64,000 nt of DNA from Vibrio comitans (GTDB lineage Bacteria; Pseudomonadota; Gammaproteobacteria; Enterobacterales; Vibrionaceae). Both the position numbers and the translations under genes were made by a program. Every line of letters begins with the position of its first letter. Position 1 is the stretch's first letter. The stretch spans positions 868,001-932,000 of the forward strand of contig AP024866.1 of NCBI GenBank assembly GCA_024346835.1, written 5' to 3'. Shown piece after piece: positions 34,988 to 45,100 of the stretch. The notes under the pieces were generated by a model. It was not told where the DNA came from. It saw only the letters and a program-made list of their open reading frames with translations, and made no database searches.

Positions 34988-35626
34988 TTACCAGGCGTTG
35001 GCAAAAACCTGTGTCCAATAAATGCCGTATCGAGTATCAGGATTCTCTACTGCACTGGCACCCATTTCTGTAATACTTTCGCTCATGATATTTTGACAGT
35101 GACCAGCACTGCTCATCCATGAACTCATCACATCGTCGATAGTTTGTTGGCCCGCAGCGACGTTTTCCGCCCATGCGTTGGCGGAATAACCTGTATCAGC
35201 AACGCGTTCGGCGGGAGTACTGCCATCAGAGCCCGTATGATCCATGAAGTCGGCATTGGCCATATCACCGGAATGTCGAAAAGCCGCCTCTTCTAAATCG
35301 TAGTTCCATTTTAATTCTGGTACTGCCGGCATTATCGCTCCACCACAATTTTGCTCTGTTGAGCGGGCTTCGTTGACCGCGTTTAGCATCATGGTTGCAA
35401 AGTCATTGGATGGGGTATCATCACTATCACTATCACTATCACTATCACTATCATTAACAGGGTCTGATTCTCCACCTTCATTGCCATTGTCCGGCAAGGT
35501 GTTTTCATCAGATCCCGGATTAGTGCTTGGAATCGTAGGCTCTGAAATGGAACTCGATTCAGAGCTAGAGCCAGAACCGCAGCCTAGCAAAAGAGAGGAT
35601 AAAAGAATGATGGGTGTATATCGCAT
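34988..35626 (-). CDS. CAP/SCP-domain lipoprotein
   Basis: A 212-residue secreted lipoprotein. The signal MRYTPIILLSSLLLG ends at lipobox Cys16. A low-complexity Ser/Asn/Asp linker (about 17-75) includes five tandem Ser-Asp pairs encoded by a hexanucleotide repeat. The CAP (cysteine-rich secretory protein, SCP/PR1-like) domain from about 75 to 212 has MLNAVNEARS, FRHSGDMANADFMDHTGSDG (His of the metal site), AWAENVAAG and GHCQNIM. Bacterial CAP proteins have no common known activity. The gene is separated from the upstream GH3 gene by a terminator, so it is transcribed on its own. Confidence 0.9.
   Translation of the reverse strand: MRYTPIILLSSLLLGCGSGSSSESSSISEPTIPSTNPGSDENTLPDNGNEGGESDPVNDSDSDSDSDSDDTPSNDFATMMLNAVNEARSTEQNCGGAIMPAVPELKWNYDLEEAAFRHSGDMANADFMDHTGSDGSTPAERVADTGYSANAWAENVAAGQQTIDDVMSSWMSSAGHCQNIMSESITEMGASAVENPDTRYGIYWTQVFANAW
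35422..35451. repeat. Hexanucleotide tandem repeat in the CAP lipoprotein gene
   Basis: Five perfect copies of CACTAT (reverse complement ATAGTG, encoding Asp-Ser), with partial copies at both ends. It lies in the linker, and whole-unit changes would keep the frame, so only linker length would vary. Confidence 0.9.
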
Positions 35627-35831
35627 TGTTGTACCTAACTACCTTGTACAGCACCTGTACTAATGATTAAAAATTGCTCACCTCGGGCACTATACGAAGT
35701 AATCACAACGCTCATCAATATATGAATCGTGATTCTTACGTTGTTTTGACATAGCAAAAACTGCTCAAACTGTAGCCTGTTGATTTAGATGGTTATTATC
35801 TATTGGCGGTTTTTTGCTCAGTAAAATAACA

Positions 35832-35862
35832 AAAGGTCAAGCCTAAAACAGGCCTGACCTTT
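35832..35862 (-). terminator. Terminator of the GH3 gene
   Basis: A 13-bp stem with one G-U-type mismatch (35832-35844 with 35850-35862) and a 5-nt loop. On the reverse strand it is followed by TTTTGTTATTTT. The rest of 35627-35889 between the CAP and GH3 genes shows no gene. Confidence 0.85.
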
Positions 35863-35889
35863 GAGGTTAATGTCGACTTTTAGTTGAGC

Positions 35890-38800
35890 TTATTTAATCA
35901 GTTCGATATTTCTCACCTTGAAAGTAAAGCCCGCTTGGCTGGCATTCCATGAAGGAAGAATAGCCAGTGGCGTATTTACGTTCTGAATATTAAGACTCCC
36001 AGTATTGAGTGCTGACATAGGCACTGAGACCGTATGCCATGTTCCCACCCCGTATTCAGCGCGAGGCAACAGTAGGTCGTCTCCAGGGCCTTCAGGTGAC
36101 TCCATCTTGATAACAAGGCCTTGTGTGGCGTTCTCACCGTCGTTGGCTGGAGTACCGTAGTTTTCAACGTAAAGTTCAAACTTTAGTTCTCCCTCTAGAT
36201 AGTTCTCTAGATTTTGAGAATCACCATTGACGAACACAATGCCTTTGTAGCTTTCTGGGCTTGTTGCTTCATAGGCCACGTTCAGTTCACCGTTAGATAA
36301 TCTCTGATAGGTCACGTGACCCTCAATGCCTTGCCAAGTGTCTGTGTTGACTTTGTAGTCACTTAGGTTTGGCCAAAGAGCACTCACATCCACCATATCT
36401 TGATCAAGCGGTGGAAGAACTTCACCAGCAATTTCCTCACAGGAGATTGCATCTTCTGCGGCATCGATAGAGCGTGGCACATAACGTATTTCACCAAGGT
36501 TAAACTCAAATTCTTGCGATGAATCCGAGTAGAGCAAGAATGCAGTATTTAGCATAGGGAAGCTCATTCCCTCGTCTGCGAGACACTGCAAAGGTATCTT
36601 GATGGTTTGCCAATTGCTTTGGGTTGGATCTTCTAGTGGCTTAGGTAGGACTTTACCCACCTCGACTTCACCAAAACAAGGCCACTCACAGTGCATTGAC
36701 AAAATGAAGTTATCAGGCACTTCTTTTTTCACGTCGATATCAAACTGCAATGTAGCGTCTGCGTTTAGATAAGAGTTTCTATCTTCGCCTTGTTCATCAA
36801 AAGTTTGCATGTATAGCTGACGGGCTCCGTCTCCAGTGAAGGTAACGTTCAGTGCGTCTTGTTGATGTAGGTAGTTAATAGGCTTAGTGGTTAGGTTGCC
36901 TATAGATGTATCGTTGCCATTAGACACCTCAACTCCAGCCCAACCCGTATTGTCACCAGACATTCTAGCAACAAACTCACCAGAGCTAGATCGACCGAAA
37001 ATTTCTAGAGGCTCTGTTGCGATACCGTCATCAGGTTTATCTTGCCCGCAGCCGAACTCTCGTGGGTCAAGGGGCAGATTGTCTAAGTCTTGATCATTAT
37101 TGCTACCATAAGTTAAGCCATAGCCATACGGGAACAACGGCTTGTGTTCACCCTCAATATCTTGCTCAGTTTCAGGTGTCACATAATCTTCAATGTTTGG
37201 AGCATGACGGTTGATTGTGGTTGAACATTTTAGGTTCGGCCATGAGTAAGATAATGAGCCAGTAAAGCCCTTATTATCTTGAGCAAACAGAACATCAGTG
37301 ATCCCGCCCGCTTCAGTGCCAGGAAGCCATGCAGCTACGAACGCATCTGAGTGACTAATTTCTTCATTTACATACAACGGACGTCCAGAATAGAACACGG
37401 AAACAATAGGGTTACCGCTTTCTTCTAGCTGGCGAAGTAGTTCTAGATCAGCGCCATACTTAGATTTCAGCGTTGCGTATTCGAGTGTTTGGTTTCGCTT
37501 AATATCACCAAACATTTCTGCATATGGGTCCTCACCAAATACAACAATCGCTGTGGTGTTTTCGTCAGCTTGATTAATATCAGTAATGACATTTTCTTCA
37601 CCAAGAAGCTCTTGCATTGCCATTAACATAGTTTGAGCGCCAGGGAAATCTCGCTCAATTTCATTTTCAGTCCCTTGCCAAGTAAGCGACCATCCACCCG
37701 TTTGCTTTTGGATATCATTTGCAGCACTACCTAAAACCAAATATTTCTGGTTGGTTGACAGTGGCAAAATGTTTTCTTTGTTCTTTAGAAGAACTAGCGA
37801 CTGGCTAACGGCTTCTCTTGCCAAAGCACGGTGTTCATCAGCACCTAAGATATCCGAGTTACCGGCGAAGGTACGCAGTGACGGTTGAGGTTTTTCCCAA
37901 AGATGAGCTCGCATCTTCACACGTAGGATTCGAGTAACCGCGTCATCAATACGTTCCATTGGAATAACGCCATCTTTCACTTGTTGGATAACGTTATGAT
38001 AAAAACCCTGCCAGTCACTACGAGCGGTGACCATGAATACGTCATTGCCTGCATTTACTGCCTCTGGGCAGTTTGACGCAGTACAGCCGTTGATTTCACC
38101 TTGGCCATTCCAGTCAGTGACTATGATGCCATCAAAGCCCATCTTATCTTTCAGTACGTCATTAAGAAGGTATTTGCTGCCGTGGATTTTATAGTTGTAT
38201 TCGCCGGTGCCAGTTTGATCATAGTTAGCCGGGTCGTGCCATGAGTTAAATGAACTCATGACTACTTGAGCTCCTGCGTTTAGACCTGAGAAATAACCAG
38301 TAGCATGAATGTTTCTTAGGTACTCTTCGCTGTAATGATTTTCACCGCGGTCGACCCCATCTAGGGTGCCACCGTCACCAACCCAGTGTTTCACATTAGA
38401 GATGACATGACTGTCTGTCTTGATTCCGTTTTTGCCACCTTGTAAACCGGTAACCATACGACCTGCATAGGCATAGATGATCTCCGGATCCTCTGAGTAA
38501 CCTTCATAAACGCGTCCCCAGCGATAATCTCGCGGAGATGCAACAGTTGGTGCAAAGGTCCAATCAAGGCCAGTGGCGACGATTTCTTTTGCTGTTGCGT
38601 GTCCAATTTCTTCAATAAGATCAGGGTTTCTTGCTGCACCTAGGCCTATGTTATGAGGGAAGACGGTTGCTTTGAAAACGTTGTTGTGACCATGCACGGC
38701 ATCGGTTGCCCAGATGAAAGGGATATCAAAGCCGCGGTCGGCATAAGCCTCTTTTAAGGCTAACCAGTATTTATCTGATTTTTTTGCCCAGTCTTCAGCC

Positions 38801-39120
38801 GTAGCGTATTTGTCGTCGTTAGGCCAACCCCCACCACCATTTAGCAAGGAACCCAGTTTGTATTCTTTTGCTTCTTCTGGGGTGACTTCACGAAGGTCTG
38901 GCTGAACCATTTGTCCCACTTTTTCTTCTAGCGTCATTTTTGCCAGAATTTTTTGAACTCGATTTTCTATGCCAGGGTTTGCTTTAACAGCACTGTCTAC
39001 TTGGGGCCATTCATCAAAGTGGGGAATTGTGAAAGCGCTTTCTTTTGCGCCCAAAGAAGAACAACCTAAGACTAATGTGGCCGAAATTATGCTGGAAAGA
39101 AGGTTTATTTTTGTTTTCAT
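35890..39120 (-). CDS. Large glycoside hydrolase family 3 lipoprotein (beta-glucosidase/exo-beta-glucanase type)
   Basis: A retaining exo-acting enzyme that releases glucose-type units from beta-glucans or oligosaccharides. The 1076-residue precursor begins with a lipoprotein signal (lipobox LVLGC near Cys20). The GH3 TIM barrel (about 45-400) has WATDAVHGHNN, the KHWVGDGG motif and nucleophile D336 in GIIVTDWNGQGE. The second GH3 domain (about 430-680) has SLVLLKNKENILPL and the acidic loop region. The last about 380 residues are two beta-rich, carbohydrate-binding-like modules, as in marine ExoP-type glucanases, making it longer than usual. It is probably periplasmic or surface-anchored and possibly regulated by a LacI-type repressor. 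Confidence 0.93.
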   Translation of the reverse strand: MKTKINLLSSIISATLVLGCSSLGAKESAFTIPHFDEWPQVDSAVKANPGIENRVQKILAKMTLEEKVGQMVQPDLREVTPEEAKEYKLGSLLNGGGGWPNDDKYATAEDWAKKSDKYWLALKEAYADRGFDIPFIWATDAVHGHNNVFKATVFPHNIGLGAARNPDLIEEIGHATAKEIVATGLDWTFAPTVASPRDYRWGRVYEGYSEDPEIIYAYAGRMVTGLQGGKNGIKTDSHVISNVKHWVGDGGTLDGVDRGENHYSEEYLRNIHATGYFSGLNAGAQVVMSSFNSWHDPANYDQTGTGEYNYKIHGSKYLLNDVLKDKMGFDGIIVTDWNGQGEINGCTASNCPEAVNAGNDVFMVTARSDWQGFYHNVIQQVKDGVIPMERIDDAVTRILRVKMRAHLWEKPQPSLRTFAGNSDILGADEHRALAREAVSQSLVLLKNKENILPLSTNQKYLVLGSAANDIQKQTGGWSLTWQGTENEIERDFPGAQTMLMAMQELLGEENVITDINQADENTTAIVVFGEDPYAEMFGDIKRNQTLEYATLKSKYGADLELLRQLEESGNPIVSVFYSGRPLYVNEEISHSDAFVAAWLPGTEAGGITDVLFAQDNKGFTGSLSYSWPNLKCSTTINRHAPNIEDYVTPETEQDIEGEHKPLFPYGYGLTYGSNNDQDLDNLPLDPREFGCGQDKPDDGIATEPLEIFGRSSSGEFVARMSGDNTGWAGVEVSNGNDTSIGNLTTKPINYLHQQDALNVTFTGDGARQLYMQTFDEQGEDRNSYLNADATLQFDIDVKKEVPDNFILSMHCEWPCFGEVEVGKVLPKPLEDPTQSNWQTIKIPLQCLADEGMSFPMLNTAFLLYSDSSQEFEFNLGEIRYVPRSIDAAEDAISCEEIAGEVLPPLDQDMVDVSALWPNLSDYKVNTDTWQGIEGHVTYQRLSNGELNVAYEATSPESYKGIVFVNGDSQNLENYLEGELKFELYVENYGTPANDGENATQGLVIKMESPEGPGDDLLLPRAEYGVGTWHTVSVPMSALNTGSLNIQNVNTPLAILPSWNASQAGFTFKVRNIELIK

Positions 39121-39734
39121 TATTGGTTCTCGTCATTGAGTTAAATAATATCCGTAGAACATAGCGATGCGGGGGTAACATTCATACGCTCTATATATGA
39201 TGTTAAAGTGATTCTTGTTGTATAAATGTGCGTCAACTCAACTTGTAAGTCATTGACTTGTATGATTATTTTTAAATGTGAGAGAGATGGAAAAATGAAA
39301 GTTCAAATGACAGAGTTTGTCAAAACATGATTTTGGACAAAGATATTCATTTTAAGTTATGTAAGCGCTTACATTAATGTGGCACTAAAACAGTCGCAAG
39401 TGAGGTATCAAGGCACCTAGTCTGCGTGAGCGTTTGGTTATCTAGGATTTTAGAGTGGGGTTTAACCGTTTTTCGTACTGGTGAGTAGGGATAACTGACG
39501 AAGGAGCAAGGTGGTATAACCCCTTATAGAATAAGGGTAATGCCGGTATTTTGAGCGTCAGATCACAAGCTCAGAATGAGAAAATAAAAAAGTTAATGAA
39601 ATGTATTCATGTTTGAGCGATTTTGTAAATCTTGCATATACTTTACACAGAACTTTGAAGCGACACACTTTCATGTAGTGAGTTTGCAGAAATACGCAAA
39701 GGCGGTTTAAGGATATGACCGCTGAGATTCAGGG
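39121..39734. other. 614-bp divergent regulatory region between GH3 and TolC-family genes
   Basis: No gene is seen. It holds the promoters of both divergent genes, the LacI-type operator at 39359-39374 and an imperfect hairpin CCCTTA/TAAGGG at 39521-39537. Confidence 0.6.
39359..39374. promoter_or_regulatory. LacI-family-type operator
   Basis: ATGTAAGCGCTTACAT is a perfect 16-bp palindrome with the central GCGC/AGCGCT core that LacI/GalR-family regulators bind. It lies 239 bp upstream of the GH3 gene and 385 bp upstream of the TolC-family gene. Sugar-responsive control of the GH3 gene is the likelier role. No LacI gene is in this window. Confidence 0.65.
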
Positions 39735-39743
39735 ATGAATTTA

Positions 39744-41138
39744 ATGATTAGGAAACTCCTAAGCGGCATCGTGTTGGCGGCGTTAGGCTCTAGTGCGAAT
39801 GCGGAAAACTTACTCGATGTCTACAAGCAGGCTCTTGAGTATGACCCAGTCTATCGAGCGGGAATATCACAATATAACGCAGACAAGGAAGTGTATGAGC
39901 AAGCTCGTTCTGTACTATTGCCAACGTTAGACCTTGAGCTTAGCCACACACAAACCTATCAAAAGATAAGAGATTCTGATAATCCCGTGTATGCCGGGGT
40001 CGGTTCTACAGATTATCCCACCAATGAATTAAACCTTTCTTTAACTCAATCTATTTATAGCTTCAGCAACTGGGCTTCATTTTCTCAAGCAGAGGAAGAT
40101 GTGAAGCGTGTGGCTGCGGAGCTTGAAGATGTTCGTCAAGAATTGATGCTTCGTGTTGCCAGAGCTTACTTTACGGTACTTAAAAAGCGAGATACTTATC
40201 TTGGCATCGATGCTGAGGTGAAGTCTTTAGAGAAACATTTTGAGCGCGTCCAATCTCAAGCGAGCAATGGTCTGGCAAGAAAGACGGACGTTATTGAAGC
40301 TGAGGCAAGATTGCTTCAAGCGCAAGCGCGTCAAATCGAAATTGGAAATTCATTAAGAGACTCTTTACAGGGGCTTTATGAATTAACAGGACAAGTACCA
40401 GCTTCTATGGCAACACTGGGTGAAGAGTTGGCCCTGGTTAAGCCTGATCCATTTCAAGTGGACAATTGGATTAGTGAGGCGCAACAGAACAACCCACTTA
40501 TCCTAGCCAAGCAGAGCGCAATGGAAGCAGCGCGTGAAGATATTCGCATGCAACAGGGTGGTCATTATCCATCACTGGATTTAGTCGCGTCTTATAATAT
40601 TTCTGACACTGACGGATCACTATTTGGTGGCGGCAGTGAAGTGGAAAGTGCTGATGTCGCTGTGGTGTTATCTGTTCCTATCTATGCTGGTGGCTCAGTG
40701 TCTTCAAGGGTTCGTGAAAAAGAAAACATGTACAACAAATCTCGAGATGAACTTGAGCAGACTTGGCGTCAAACCTCACGCGAAACCCGTGCTGCCTTTA
40801 CGGGTGTGACTAGTGCTATTAGTACGGTTCAAGCGCTTCAGAAATCAGTGGAAGCCTACACTTCAGCGGTCGAGTTTAAGCAACAATCTTATGAATCTGG
40901 TGTTGTAACCAGTATCACTGTTTTAGATGCAGTGCGAGATTTGTTCATTGCGCAAACTGAATACTCAGCAGCGCGATACGACTATTTATACAACAACTTG
41001 CGGTTAAAAAGGGCTGTAGGAACGCTTACTGAGTTCGACTTGCAGCAAATCAACAATGCGTTACAGGGAAAAGAGGTATCCACCGATTTAAGTGTTCTTG
41101 ATGAAGACCTAGAGCTGTCTAGGTTGGTGTTGTACTAG
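39744..41138 (+). CDS. TolC-family outer membrane protein (type I secretion)
   Basis: A trimeric outer-membrane channel for type I secretion. ATG 39744 has AGGG 9 nt upstream; the earlier ATG 39735 abuts it directly. The 464-residue precursor has a signal peptide (MIRKLLSGIVLAALGSSANA) and then TolC-type repeats: LLDVYKQALEYDPVYRAG, LSLTQSIYSFSNW, LARKTDVIEAEARLLQAQAR and the second-half SYESGVVTSITVLDAVRDLF. It stands directly upstream of a SapC-family gene and a giant RTX-like protein gene and is the obvious exit channel for that protein. ABC-transporter and membrane-fusion genes are not in the window. Confidence 0.93.
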   Translation: MIRKLLSGIVLAALGSSANAENLLDVYKQALEYDPVYRAGISQYNADKEVYEQARSVLLPTLDLELSHTQTYQKIRDSDNPVYAGVGSTDYPTNELNLSLTQSIYSFSNWASFSQAEEDVKRVAAELEDVRQELMLRVARAYFTVLKKRDTYLGIDAEVKSLEKHFERVQSQASNGLARKTDVIEAEARLLQAQARQIEIGNSLRDSLQGLYELTGQVPASMATLGEELALVKPDPFQVDNWISEAQQNNPLILAKQSAMEAAREDIRMQQGGHYPSLDLVASYNISDTDGSLFGGGSEVESADVAVVLSVPIYAGGSVSSRVREKENMYNKSRDELEQTWRQTSRETRAAFTGVTSAISTVQALQKSVEAYTSAVEFKQQSYESGVVTSITVLDAVRDLFIAQTEYSAARYDYLYNNLRLKRAVGTLTEFDLQQINNALQGKEVSTDLSVLDEDLELSRLVLY

Positions 41139-41253
41139 TTCGAGGCCAACTCAAGAAGTTGAAGCTTTGACATGATTTTACTTTGGGGTGTTAACCAACT
41201 GAATAACAGCGCCCTAGAGCTAGAAGTATTTTATGGATGAAAAGGAGTTCGAT

Positions 41254-42024
41254 GTGGCTACTCAATTATTAATTTATGGACAAGTAGAAGCGGTTAACAA
41301 GAAGCGCCATTTAGATTGGTCAATCAAGGCAGAAAATAATTACGATTTTGCGAAGAAAGTGAATTCAGTGCCGTTGATGGCAGCCGAGTTTCCTCATGCG
41401 GCACAAGACTATTCAATCGTCTTCGCAGGAGAAGGCGAGCAACTTTTACCGGTTGTCGTTATGGGCATTAAGCAAGATGAAAATTTATATGTAAACGATC
41501 AAGGCCAATGGGTAGCGAAGTACATTCCTGCCTTTGTTCGTCGTTATCCGTTTGTGTTTGCGAGCACAGATGAAGGCAAAACGCTGACGTTGTGTCTTGA
41601 TGAGTCGTATTCAGGTTGCAATAAGGAAAACCGCGGTGAGCGCCTGTTTGATGGTGACGGCGAGCAGACTCAGTATCTATCCAAGGTATTGGAGTTTTTA
41701 CAGGATTACCAAAATCACTATCAAAGAACCCAAGCCTTTTGCAGCAAATTAGTTGAGCTGGATCTGTTTGAAGATATGGGTGCTAAGTTCACATTGCCAA
41801 GCGGCGAGGAACGAACGCTAACAGGCTTTAAAGTCATCAATAAAGAGAAACTTAAAGCTATCAAGCAAGAAGACCTATCTCAACTGTTTGCTTCTGATGG
41901 CCTTGAATTGATCTACTTACATCTGCATTCGCTTCGTAACCTAAACAAGATGTTGCAAAACAGCGGTGCGACTTCAGAACAAAACGTTAGTGATGAGCCT
42001 GAAGACAGCGCTGAAATTCACTAA
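41254..42024 (+). CDS. SapC-family protein
   Basis: A 256-residue protein of the SapC family, named from a Campylobacter S-layer locus; its biochemical role is unsettled. GTG 41254 is preferred to ATG 41233 because AAAGGAG (41241-41247) lies 6 nt upstream and the product then starts MATQLLIYGQVEAVNKKRH, as family members do. It has the typical VNSVPLMAAEFPHAAQDYSI, VAKYIPAFVRRYPFVFA and LCLDE segments. No signal peptide is visible. SapC genes often accompany large secreted RTX or S-layer proteins, and here it lies between the exit channel and a giant repeat protein, suggesting a cytoplasmic accessory role in its secretion. Confidence 0.9.
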   Translation: MATQLLIYGQVEAVNKKRHLDWSIKAENNYDFAKKVNSVPLMAAEFPHAAQDYSIVFAGEGEQLLPVVVMGIKQDENLYVNDQGQWVAKYIPAFVRRYPFVFASTDEGKTLTLCLDESYSGCNKENRGERLFDGDGEQTQYLSKVLEFLQDYQNHYQRTQAFCSKLVELDLFEDMGAKFTLPSGEERTLTGFKVINKEKLKAIKQEDLSQLFASDGLELIYLHLHSLRNLNKMLQNSGATSEQNVSDEPEDSAEIH

Positions 42025-42074
42025 CAGTGAATGGACTGCATTGCACGCCAATGCAGTTATTGATCTAACAGACA

Positions 42075-42105
42075 GCACAGCCGCATTGGCTGTGCGTTTT
42101 TGCTT
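42075..42105 (+). terminator. Terminator between SapC and the giant protein gene
   Basis: An 8-bp GC-rich stem, GCACAGCC (42075-42082) with GGCTGTGC (42088-42095), and a 5-nt loop followed by GTTTTTGCTTTT. It partly insulates the giant gene, which would then need its own promoter in 42106-42170 or read-through. Confidence 0.85.
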
Positions 42106-42176
42106 TTAGTGACCGCTAAAACCACAGGAAGTGTAAGGTTATCTCGTGCCGGGATTCCCTGAAAAAAGGTATTGTT

Positions 42177-45100
42177 ATGAATACACCATTGGGCGCATCT
42201 AAGTCATCGAAAAAAGAAGTGGTTGTTAAGCCACGACTTTCTAACCTAATGACAGAGATTAATCATGCGATGAAAACCTCTAAGTGGAGGCTTTCACCTG
42301 CGCAAAATAATACCTTTGCCATAGAGCAGCTTGAGCCCAGATTGTTATTGTCTGCTGACCCATTGGCTGCACTCATTGCTGATAGCAATGATGTGACCTT
42401 ACAAGTGGTGGAGAAGGCACCAAACGAGCAGTATATCCAGCTCATAGATAATAACGACAGCAGTGTTTTAGGTGAGCGCGAGATTGAAAGCATCGGCGAC
42501 GCCTCAGTTATCACCGTTACCGGCACAGACGGCGATGACACCTTTACCGTAGACCAATCCTTCCTAGACCTTGGTGAACAAAACTTCATTGTCCAATTTG
42601 ACGGTGGCGACGGCTCAGATACCGTAGCTGTTGGTTCAGACGTCACCACCAGTAACTGGCAGATCAATGGTGACAACGAGGGTAACCTTGGTGATAACGG
42701 CACAGTTGAGTTCCTCAATACCGAAGCCATTGAAGCCACACAAAGCGATGACTCTATTCACGTTTTGGCTGCCATCAATAGCAGCTACAACTGGGAAATC
42801 ACCGGTGAAGGGGAGGGAAACCTTTCAACACTAGAAAACCTTAATGACGGTGGTCTGCTAGATTCCGTAAGCGCCACTACCATCAGCTTCAAAGGTTTTG
42901 ATGAACTCGGTGGTAGCGGCAGTGATTACCTTGACTACAGCCAATACAGCGAAGGGGTCAGTGTAGACCTTGAAAACGAGGCGGTGACAGGATTTGATAG
43001 TGTTACCGGCATGACAACCTTAATCGGTTCAGATTACTCTGATAGCTTTGTTGGGGACACTAATCACAACCTATTTGTAGTGGGTTTTGGTGATAGCGTA
43101 GATGGCTTTGGTGGTTATGATACTGTTTTGTTTAAAGAGTCTGCTTCAGGGGGCGTCGATATTAAACTGGAGCTCGATTCAGTTAATGATGATATCGATT
43201 ATGTTTATCAAGGCGGCAGTTGGGATGGTTCGATTTTTACCGAGACGCAAGATCAGACCGTTACCATAGTGGATGTGAATCTTTTGGCTGCCGAGGGTGG
43301 CAGTGGCGACAACTATTTCGATTTTTCTGCCTCTGAATTGGATGCACACCTGATTGGTGGCGCCGGTGCAGATGAATTGCTTGGTGGTATTGGTGATGAC
43401 GTCTTCATCGGTGGTGCAGGCAGTGACTCTATCGACGGTGGTGATGGCTCTGATGAAGTCATCGCGGTAAGAGCCGCTGATTTCGTCCTGGATGGTAACG
43501 CCATCAAGGTGAACGACGATGAAACAGACACATTGACTGATATGGAGGCTGTGTATCTAAAGGCGCAGGCCAATGAAGATGATGTGGATGGCTATATCCT
43601 AGATGCCAGCTTGGCCGGTGATTATGACATTACCCTCGAAGGTAGTGAGTTAGATGATGTTATTACCGCTTCAAACTACGGTGATACCTTAATTGGTCTC
43701 GGTGGCGCCGATACTATAACCGCGGGTACAGGTGTTGATACCTTGCAGGAAAGCTTTGAAGGCCGAGCGACTATTGCCGCCAATGGCATTAATTACGATT
43801 TGAACCTTTCCCAAGGCCTAAACGAAGTCGTCAATATTACCCTTCCTGCGATTACCAGTGGCTCGGGTTACACCATCACCTTTGATATCAATAGTGAGAG
43901 TTTTGTTACCGAAGAGCTGGCATGGGACGCTACCGCGCGTGATATCTCTCGTGCGTTTGAGCAGACCCTAGACCTAAATTATGGTCAGCTGATCGTTACC
44001 GCAACCGATGATGGCTGGGATGTGGAGTTTGCTGGGCTCTATTCTGGGCAGCCGATGATAGGGCTGATTTCAGCCAGCAATGACGTGAGTGCGCTTCTTT
44101 CTCAGGCTGGCACAGAAGTGTTAGATAGCTTGGTAGGTTTTGGTAGCAGTGATTATCTGGATCTAGAAGGTGGCGTTGGCGCTGATGACGTAGACCTATC
44201 AGCATTTGACGGCAACAGTAAGATCTCAACGTTTCAAGGCAGCGATAGCATTAAAGGGGCTCAAGGCATCAACATCATAGATGCAGGCGCTGGCGATGAC
44301 TTTATCTATGTATCCGGTGAAACCAACGACATTATAGAGGGCGGTGAGGGTGAAGATACCTTGATTGCCGATATGAGTGGTAATACAGGTGTCGGGCACA
44401 GTTTTGATCTGGATAATGATGAGCTGACCACAGATCTGGCAGTCATTAATCTTTTGGGTATTGAGAGCGCTGAGCTTATCGGCTCTGATAGCGATGATGA
44501 CTTTGACGCAACCGACTTTATTGGTTTGTCAGAAACTACAGACATGCAACTTGTCGCCGGCTGGGCTGATCTAGACGAATTTTTCCTAAGTTTTACCCTT
44601 GATGATGACAGCACAATCCTTGAGGTAGACACCCAGTCAGCCCAAACTCTTGAAGAACTGATTGGGCTTATCAACTTAGCCGATGATCGAGAGTCAGGTG
44701 CTATGTTTGCCTCGTTTGATCAAGATACCGCATCTCTTTCTATCTCAGGTATTTCGGCATTTGGTGTTGCCAGTTTGGATACCTCGATTCTGTCAGTGTT
44801 GGGGTTAGATGGACAAAGTGTTTCTAATTCAGTGGTTACTGGATTAGGCATGAGTTTGTTGGCCTCGGTGCAACTCACTACTCAGCGAGGTAATGAGGGT
44901 AGTGACACCTTCTTGGGATCTGAGGGGATCGACCTCTTTGCCATCGACGATGATGATGCATCTGTAGATGGTAATGGCGGTTATGACACGGTAACTACAA
45001 GCACAACAGCAACCCATACCCAAGTAGATGTAGCCGATGGCTCCCTCACTTGGAAAGGGGATATGCAGACAGACAAGAGTGTCACGCTAACCGATATCGA

